Assembly (NCBI GenBank): GCA_016808115.1
Contig: JAEQBH010009442.1
Coordinates: forward strand, 1-64,000
Direction of reading: 5' to 3'
DNA from: Tetrastigma voinierianum
Lineage: Eukaryota > Streptophyta > Magnoliopsida > Vitales > Vitaceae
DNA length: 64,000 bases
The stretch's first letter is position 1; the number at the start of each line of letters is the position of its first letter. The notes beneath the pieces were generated by a model. The model ran no database searches. It was not told where the DNA came from and saw nothing but the letters and a program-made list of their open reading frames with translations. A program made the translations under genes and the position numbers. Shown piece after piece: positions 56,640 through 64,000 of the stretch.

Positions 56640-57300
56640 AGAAGGGTTCTAGATGATTCAAAGATGTAATGCCAGGAGGCCCACCAGCTCCCACACAGGG
56701 GGAGGAAGATCATGGATCGGTTGGGCAGGAGCAAAACCTGCTGCCATGGGGCCACGGGATGGCACCACACGGAGTTGGAGGGTTGAAGACAGGCTGAAGG
56801 AGTTGTTGGATGCGGGATTCATCGGCCAGGTCTAAGGCTCCACATGGCGCGCGGAGTCTTATTCAAAAGAAGCACGATGGGTCGCTCACGGATGTGCATC
56901 GGCTCAGGGCGCTCGACAAGGTGGCCGGTTAAGAACAAGTATCTCGATTATCTTTATTGCGGTTATTTGATCAACTTGGTAGAAGCGAGGTACTTCACGA
57001 AGTTTGGACTTGCGGTCGGGCTACTACGAGTGAGGATGGGGCGAAGGGGATGGTAGAAGCTAGCATTAATGACGAGGTATGGCTCCACATGAGTTCCCCA
57101 GTGATGCCCTTTGGTCTTCTTAATGCACACACTACATTACGCACTTTGATGAACAAAATATTCCATCCTTTCTTGGATAAGTTTGTGGTGGTATATCTAG
57201 ATGATATTGTTATATATACTTGGCTTGGAGAACATGTTGATCATCGAGGCGGAGTGTTCGGTATTAAGAGCGAGATAGGCTATATGTGAAGAAGGAGAAA
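56640..57300 (+). pseudogene. pol: Reverse transcriptase region of pol, chromovirus A3 (broken)
   Basis: The frame 56653-56835 ends DRLKELLDAGFIGQV, the conserved RT start region. The frame 56957-57289 contains LFDQLGRSE, then MPFGLLNAHTTLRTLMNKIF, then HPFLDKFVVVYLDDIVIYTW, with the catalytic YLDD box intact; it is the longest RT stretch in an A-family copy apart from A1. Between the two frames, KKHDG-like DNA lies at 56870-56885. Confidence 0.87.
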
Positions 57301-57960
57301 TGCTCCGTCGCTCTTGGAGAAGTGGGCTTCCTAGGACATCGCATCAAGGATGGCAAGCTGCGATGGATGAGAGCAAGATCCAAAGCCATCCGGGAATGGG
57401 ATCCCCCACACTAAGGTGCAGCGGCGAGGTCCTTCTTGGGCACAGTGAACTACTATCGACGGTTCGTAAAGGAAATTTTCGGCCAGACGGCTCCGTGTGA
57501 GACCTTCTCGAAAAGAGTAAGGCATGGGCGTGGGATGACAAATGTCGACAAACCTTTGAAGATTTGAAGGCCATGACGGAGGCCGGTGTTAGTAGTACGT
57601 GCATGGCCCAAAGTATTGAGTGCTGCGATGCCTCGACTTTTGCTATTGGAGGGGTTCTTATGCGGGAAAAGGCGCCAGTAGCTTTTGAAAACCATGGCTC
57701 AATGACACGGAGAGAGGCGGTACGGTCCCGAGAAGGAGATGGCGACCATCATCATTGCTACGGACATGGAACCTTATCTGCTTTGAGGTCACACTTCATA
57801 AGTGAAGGCGGATAATGTAAGCCTCTGGCTACTCGGAGACCCGAGGAAGAAGTAAGCCCAGCGGTAAGGTGGCGGGACTTCTGGTGGGTGACTGGAATAT
57901 AAGCCGGGCACGGTAGCTAATCACGTGGTCGATGCCTGGCGTGGCCGGAGGTAGCATCCA
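57300..57960 (+). pseudogene. pol: RT connection and RNase H region, chromovirus A3 (broken)
   Basis: The frame 57564-57815 contains DASTFAIGGVLMREKAPVAFE, the RNase H motif around the first catalytic aspartate, almost undamaged. Upstream, 57520-57575 encodes the SKAWAWDDKCRQTFEDLK-like connection. A TDN-equivalent and the tether NHVV are at about 57805-57820 and 57915-57930. Confidence 0.83.
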
Positions 57961-57999
57961 TTACTAGCCCCGACCCGGAGAGATGGGTGGATCTCATAA

Positions 58000-59180
58000 A
58001 GGAGGGGTTGCGACCACGATCTAGTGGCAAAGTCTCGGCACGTTGGCTCATGAGGAAAAACAGGCGGTTTTTTGGTGGGGGCGATTACACTCACACCTGA
58101 AAGGGAGCGACTCCTATGTGCCTAAATGGGGAAGCCTGGGAAAGGAATCTCATTAAGGGTGCGACTCGAATGGGCGTGGACATCCAGACAACGGCCTTGG
58201 GGGCCTTCTTGGGGTCGGAGTGCTGCGGCCCGCAGAATGCGGGATGATGTGGAGACATACGTGGGGACGTAACGTGTCTTAAACCAAAGGCGAGGTGAAC
58301 TATTTATCGGCTGGGGATTCTTGAAACCCACTTACTATAACGAGAGAAGGCCTTGGGAGAGTGTCACCTATGGACTTCATCATCGGCTGCGAGTCGGGGG
58401 ACATGGATCTCTATCATAGTGGTGGTGGGCCAGGTTTTCCAAATATGCTACTTTCATAGAAGCCCCCAAGGATTACCTTTGCGAAGGCAGTAGGACTATT
58501 CCTCGAAACGTGGTGAAGTATTGAGGTTACCAAAGTTCATCATCGGTGTCGTGACTCGGCTTCACTTTGGAAGTTTTGGATGGAGCTGTTGAGCTCATGG
58601 GTACGGAACTCCACTTCTCTACTAGCTTTCACCCCTGACGGATGGAAACGGGCGAGCGGTGAAGCAGCCTCTTTGGAGCTATACTTGAGGCACTTTGTGA
58701 GTGCTAATCAGACAGATTGGGCTGGTTGCTAGATGTGGCTCAGTTCTCTTATAATCTGAAGGAGTGAGGCGGCCAGAGAGAATCGGGTTCGAGATAGTCA
58801 TGGGCGATAGCAGATGACTCCTCACACAGCCCGGGAGATACAAAAGAGTCCCGGCGGCCTCTGGAATTTGCTAAGGGATGGCACGAGCGGTGACATAAGC
58901 CTTTCATACTTGGAGAAAGAATTTCTTTAAGAAGATGAAGAAATGGGTGTGAAAGGAGACATCGCGAGGTTGGGTTGGAAACAGTGGCATGAGAAGCTCA
59001 TCTGCATGAGTTCAAGTCCTTTCGAAAGTGCCTGAAAAGGACTTGTGAGGAAGTGTGAAGGCCACTTTTCCCATGCGTTGGGACGGGTTGGAAGGTGTCT
59101 CTGAATCGAGTTCACATGAAATTTAAAGATTACATGTGCCCAGTATCGACAATCCAAGCCTATCACGAGAAGATAAGGAG
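58000..59180 (+). pseudogene. pol: Integrase region of pol, chromovirus A3 (broken)
   Basis: Aligned with A2 over its whole length. HHCC region at about 58160-58290; catalytic core start at 58360-58440 (ACTTCATCATCGGC and ATCATAGTGGTGGTGG); FHP-equivalent DNA at 58620-58650; LELYLRHFVSANQT at 58674-58715; C-terminal module with KKMKK at 58930-58950. No frame longer than about 100 codons supports the core, so catalytic residues cannot be checked. Confidence 0.78.
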
Positions 59181-59184
59181 GATC

Positions 59185-59395
59185 GGCCAGGGATTTCTGC
59201 GAGGGCACCTACGGCCCGATGGTCGCGATCTATGTGAGGAGGTGGACTACATAATGGCGGGCAGGGTCCCGAGGAAGAAAAACTTTTCGGCCACTACGAG
59301 ATACTTAGTGAAATGGAAGGGACTACCGGAGAGTGAAGCCAGTTGGGAGCTATGGGCTGCTGTGCGGAGTTCGAGAAGCAGTCGATCGGTTCGGT
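59185..59395 (+). pseudogene. pol: Chromodomain at the end of pol, chromovirus A3 (near intact)
   Basis: A single frame (59095-59397) reads IRRIGQGFLRGHLRPDGRDL, then EEVDYIMAGRVPRKKNF, then TTRYLVKWKGLPESEASWEL, a textbook chromodomain: YLVKWKG strand, then acidic loop, then WE of the terminal helix. Of the aromatic-cage positions the tyrosine and both tryptophans are visible. It confirms that the whole family is chromoviral. Expected role: tethering integration to chromatin with particular histone marks. Confidence 0.9.
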
Positions 59396-59423
59396 AGAAA
59401 GATCGGCGAGGGCGTCTGCGGCT

Positions 59424-59437
59424 TTGGTGGGGGAGAA
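59424..59437 (+). other. Polypurine tract of chromovirus A3
   Basis: TTGGTGGGGGAGAA, directly before the TGTCAC start of the 3' LTR. Confidence 0.78.
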
Positions 59438-59962
59438 TGTCACCCTCACACATGGAAAGTCCCCCTCTTGATCATATGGAGGCTAAGAGCATATAGGAGG
59501 TGGGAAGATTCTAGAGACTTGGAGAGACCTCCACACTAGAAAGATGTGGAAGGTTCTAGAGACTCAGGAGAAGTCGCACTTGTGTGAAGGGTATGGAAGG
59601 AAGGAGATCATCCTAGGTTCTTACAGAGACTTCTTTGTACATATGTGTACATAGTAGATCTTACAGAATTCTACAGGTTTGTGGGAACCTTGAAGGTTAC
59701 ACACCTTAAATGAGTGGTACATAAAGGAGGTGGTGTGGCACGTTGCAAACCACCCGAACGAGAACTCTCAGCGTTGTAAAGCATTCTCTCTTGATAAGAG
59801 CTTTCTTGCTCAAGTGTTCTCTTAAGTTCTGCTCTTCGGCTTCGAGCGGGTGGGTGAAGCGAAATTTAGTGTGACGATCGGGAGGTTGAACATTGACGTC
59901 GAAAGGCGGGTTAATGCAAGTGCCGCGCGAGAGCTTAACAAGAGGCCCAAGTCAGAGTGACT
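59438..59962 (+). repeat. 3' LTR of chromovirus A3
   Basis: About 525 bp, TGTCACCCTCACACATGG to about AAGTCAGAGTGAC. It contains GATCATATGGAGGC, ACATATGTGTACATAG and TACATAAAGG at 59710-59719 in place of CTATAAAAGG. TCTAGA motifs are again often TACAGA. Confidence 0.87.
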
Positions 59963-62900
59963 ACTTGGCCTTGTGCATACTAGATATGGGTATTCGGCTA
60001 GTGCATGCTTAGGCAGTTACTTGTAACAGTGCATGCTTGAACCACGGTGCCTCGGCTAGTGCCATGACATGCCTAGACGGGGATGCGCAGCCTTGTGCAT
60101 GCTGAATGGTGACTCGGCTGGAGTGCATGCCCTGAACCGATGCCTCGGCCTTGTGCCATGACATGCAGACGAGGTGCCTTTGCACAACAGCGTGCGCAGA
60201 CAGGTGCCTCGACAGTGCTGACACATGCGCAAGCGAAGATGCCTCGACGCAATACATGCCTGAACCCGCGGTGAATTGGCCTTGTGCATGCTGGGCCGCG
60301 GTGCGCCGGCAGTGCCATGACATGCTGGCGAGATGCCTACGGCTACAGTGCATGCTGAACGGATGCCTCGTAGAATGCCGGCGTGACGTAATGCGGAATG
60401 AGGTGGCTAGTGCAGTGCTCACGAACGATTGCCTGCGACCTAGTGCCGCTGACATGCTGAGACCAGTGCCTCGGCCCGGTGTCGCTGTGGAAAGGTGCCG
60501 ACTGGTGCCATGACATGCACATAGATAAGGTTCTTGGCTAGTTCTTCCAGACATGGTGCTTCGGTAGTGCTTGCACCAGACATGGTTCCTCAGCTGAGTT
60601 CAGTGACATCTTGAAACGAGTCTTGGCCTTTGGTCAAGTACCTAGGCGTGGTGACTCGGCGCAGGTGCGTTCCCCAGGCAGCGGTGCACCGACTGGTGCC
60701 ATGGCGTGATACGAGAGACGAGGTGCGCGGTGCTTGTGCGTGCACTGAATATGAAGTAGCTCGGCTGTGCGTCTTGCAGGCGCGATGTCTCGCCTTATGC
60801 CATGACATGCCTAGACGAGGTGCCGCCGGCAACTCGTACCTGAACCGCGATTAACGCCGACTGGTGCGACCGCGTAGGTGGCGAGATCTCTTGCCGAACT
60901 AATCACGTATCTTGATGCGATTTGACCGACTGGTGCATGGCTGAGCGCGATTGCCTCGGCTGGTCTTAATGGCATACATGGATGGGTTCTTGACTGTTGG
61001 CTACTAAACAAGGTCTTGAAATTTAGTCTTTGCACGGAAATGGCGTTTCACCGACTGGTTCCGAGACATGTTGGCATTTGCGCTTGGCACAGTGATGCGG
61101 AACGTGGTGACTCGGCTGATGCATGCTGAACCGCGGTGCCTGCGGCCTAATGCGGCCACGTAATGCAGAGCGAGATCGCCGTGCAATGCGTCTTTAGGCG
61201 GCGGTCTTGCCGGTACAGTCGAAGACATGCACAGGCGAGGTGCGCCTTGAGTCGTCTGCAGATAAAGGTGATTGACGCAGTGCGTACTGCCTGGCGATGC
61301 CTCGCTGATATCGGCTGTTCCTGAAGCCCACGAGATTCCTCGGCTAATGCATGCACAAACAAGGTGACTCGAGCTGGAGTGCATGCTGAGACACGGTGCC
61401 TCGGCTAATCCGACACATGCAGGAAGCTGAGATACCACGACCTAATGCATGCCCTGAACAGGTGACTTCGACACAGTCGTACTGAACTAACGGTGCCTCG
61501 GTACAGTCTTGCAATGCCTAGGCAGGTGTGCTTTGAGCACATGCCTAGATAAGATGAATCATTTAGTGCGTACCTACATACGATGTCTCGGCACAGTACC
61601 AGCACATGCAAACCAGATTACGGCCTAATATGCACTTTGAACAAGGTGACTCGGCTGATGCATGCACAGGCAGTCGCCGGTGGTCTTGTGACATGCACAA
61701 GCGAGGTTCCTCGGCATAGTGCATGCTAAACGATTCCTGACCTCTTGCCAAGATAGGCGTCTGAGAATGCTGGGCACAATGCGGCGGCGACTTGGCAAGG
61801 TGCCTTAGCCCAGTGTCATGCTTAGACACGGTGCCTCAGCCTAGTGACATGACATACCTAAATAAGGCGCCTCGACTGGTGCCTAGGCATGGTGCTTCGG
61901 CCCTAGTGGTTTTCCTAGACATGGTGCCGGCACAGTGTCGTACTGAAACCAATTCCTCGATTAAGTGCTTTTGCTAGGCGTGATGCGTCGGCTAGTGGCA
62001 TGACATTACTGAACGAATGCCTCGACTGGTGTGGCTTTAGAAATGGTCTTGCCGCTATTTTAGTCGCAGTACTACAAGCGATGCCTGCGACTAGTTCCAT
62101 GACATACCTATATCAAGGTTCTTCGATTTGTGTTCTGCTGAAGCGTGGTGCTTAAACTGGTGCTTGCCTAAAAGCACGGTGTATCTTGCTCAGTGCCATG
62201 ACATGCGCAGGCAAGAGGTGCGCGGCACAGTCGTACTGGACACGGTGACTCGGCTGAGTGCATGCCTTGACACGATCTTATCGGCATAATCTGCGACACA
62301 TGCTGGTGCGTGATCTTATCGACACCAGTACGTACTGAACACGGTGACTCGGCTGGTGCATGCGCACAGGGACGATTGCATCACACTGTAGTGCCATGAC
62401 ATGCTGAAGCGAGGTTCTTCGACTGGTCATGCTGAACCACGATTAGCCGACTGAGTACCCACGCTGAACACGGTGTCTCGGCTAAGGCCATGACATGCCT
62501 AAATGAGGTGCCTCGGTCTGGTGCTTTCCAGACGGTGCTTGATTTAGTGCATGACTTACCAGATAAGGTTCTTCGACTACAGTGCTTACACAGACATGGT
62601 GCTCGACCCAATCTTTGCTAGACACGGTGCCTCGGCCCCAGTGCCGTGGCGTGCTTTAGCCGTGGTCTTTCGGCTCAGTGTCGTCTTTGTGCGAGGTCTT
62701 ATCGGTCACGAATCTGATGACATGCTAGAGAAGGTGTCTTCGCTGGTGCGGGAGCCGTGATGACTCGACCCCCCAGTGCGTACTGGAAACGAGGTGCGCT
62801 TCGCTGTATATTGGAACCTGATGACTACGGCTGAGTCGTGCAGAGCGGATTTGCCTCGACTGTGCCATGACATGCGTAGATAAGGTTGTTCGACTGATCT

Positions 62901-64000
62901 TTACGCAGACATGGTCTTGGGGCTATTGTTTGCTAGACATAGTTCTTGACTGGATTATGACGTGGCGGGCGAGGTGCCTTGGCACCAGTGCGTTCAGGAC
63001 ACGGTGACTGGGCTGGTGCATTGCACACGGTTGCCTCGGCTGGTCTTGTGGCGTGCACAAGCGAGGTGCGTTGGCTTAGTGCGTGCTAGATATGGTGACT
63101 CGGCACAGTGCGGCGCTGAACACGATGCGCCGGCGCTGTCTTGTGACATGCCTAGACCGAGGTGCCTTCGCACAATGCATGCTAGAAGGCGGTTGCCACG
63201 ACTGGGTGCGATACATGCCCAGGCGAGATGCCTCGACCCCAATGTATGCTAAACGGTGACTCGACTAGTGCGTACTGGGTGCGGTGCCTCGACTGAATCA
63301 TGATATCTGCTGAAATGAGATGCCTGACTAATACATGCTGAACCGGTGCCTCGTGGTGCCATGACATGCACAGACGAGGTGTCTCGATCCCCAGTCTTTT
63401 TCTAGACCGCGGTGCCTCGACTAGTCTTGTGGCATGCCTAAGCCAGTGCCACGGTCCCAGTGCTTTTCACAGACACGGTGCCTCGGCCCAGGTGCTGAAA
63501 CGGGGCCTGGGCTTTGAGTGCCATGACCTTTAGATAAGGTTCTTTGGCACAGCTCTTGCACAGACATGGTACTTGGGCCCGAATTAGCACTGGAAGTAGC
63601 GATGCCTCTGCCTAGTGCCATGACAATGCCTAGAAGGTGGAATTTGGTACATACACAGGCGGTGTTCGGCTGTCGTGCAGGCGCGATTCTTTCGGCCTTG
63701 TGCCGTAAGCGTGGCAGGCGGTTCCTCACTTTGGTGCGTAGAAAGCGTGCCTCGGCTGGTACCACGCCTAGACCGCGGTCTCGGCGCAGTGTCATGACAT
63801 GCGGACGCATGGTGCCTGGTCTGGTGCTTTACTAGACCGCGAGTGCCTGACTGGTGCCCGTGACATGCACAGACGGTGCCTCGGCCCGAGTGCCATGCAC
63901 AGAAGCGGTGCCTCGGCTGGTGCCATGACATACGTAGATAAGGTTATTAGGCGCAGTGCACACTTTGAACATGGTGATTAATTTGGTGCGCCTAAACCTG
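59963..64000. repeat. Satellite array, orientation B (right edge)
   Basis: About 4 kb of orientation-B monomers continuing past the window edge. It contains one T block near 61960-62220. Regular stretches occur at 61795-61870 and 63880-63950. Open frames on both strands here are repeat translations. Confidence 0.9.
61955..62225. repeat. Higher-order repeat block T, copy 9
   Basis: A TGCTTTTGCTAGGCG unit, TAGTGGCATGACATTAC, GGCTTTAGAAATGG, GTCGCAGTACTAC, TTCCATGACATACCTATATC at about 62095-62114, a GTGCTTAAACTGG unit, then GCCATGACATGCGCAGGC. Confidence 0.7.

Larger units (their letters stand above)
54344..59962 (+). mobile_element. Chromovirus A3: Ty3/gypsy LTR retrotransposon, complete but frame-broken
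   Basis: About 5.6 kb on the plus strand, same family and same polarity relative to the satellite as A1 and A2. It has both LTRs, a weak PBS at 54876-54887, gag, protease, RT, RNase H, integrase, the best-preserved chromodomain of the family and a polypurine tract. CTTG lies just outside both ends (54340-54343 and 59964-59967), a possible target-site duplication. The frequency of short insertions is higher than in A2. Confidence 0.9.

Overview
This window looks like nuclear heterochromatin from a land plant. I found no convincing host protein-coding gene, tRNA gene or CRISPR array. Everything I can assign falls into three classes: (1) a degenerate satellite built from monomers of about 30 and 36 bp, filling roughly 39 kb; (2) four full-length but frame-broken Ty3/gypsy LTR retrotransposons with chromodomains (chromoviruses); (3) one truncated 25S rRNA segment of about 2.8 kb. 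The plant assignment is inference, from the chromovirus domain order, the tRNA-iMet-type primer-binding sites and the plant-like 25S sequence. I cannot name the species.

Layout: satellite in orientation A at 1-1578; chromovirus A1 (minus strand) 1579-7167; satellite A 7168-8241; chromovirus B (plus strand, a different family) 8242-13568; satellite A 13569-about 24110; junction sequence to about 24515; 25S rRNA (minus strand) about 24520-27340; satellite in the opposite orientation B 27341-45093; chromovirus A2 (plus) 45094-50598; satellite B 50599-54343; chromovirus A3 (plus) 54344-59962; satellite B 59963-64000. The satellite therefore changes strand across the rRNA segment. All three A-family elements have the same polarity relative to the satellite (minus in the left arm, plus in the right arm), while element B has the opposite relative polarity.

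The satellite is organised. The monomers are distinguishable variants that recur in a fixed order, forming a higher-order repeat. One block of about ten variant monomers is recognisable at nine places in the right arm, and another register is visible three times in the left arm. Both monomer lengths are multiples of three, so the array carries long meaningless open frames, up to 260 codons.

Each retroelement shows LTR, primer-binding site, gag, protease, reverse transcriptase, RNase H, integrase, chromodomain, polypurine tract and LTR in order, but no reading frame is intact over a whole gene. Conserved motifs are often perfect while frames break between them through 1-3 bp indels. The satellite also shows a small set of recurring alternative spellings of the same monomer. 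Together these suggest that part of the apparent decay could be systematic long-read base-calling error rather than biological divergence. This is the main caveat for every reading-frame statement below.
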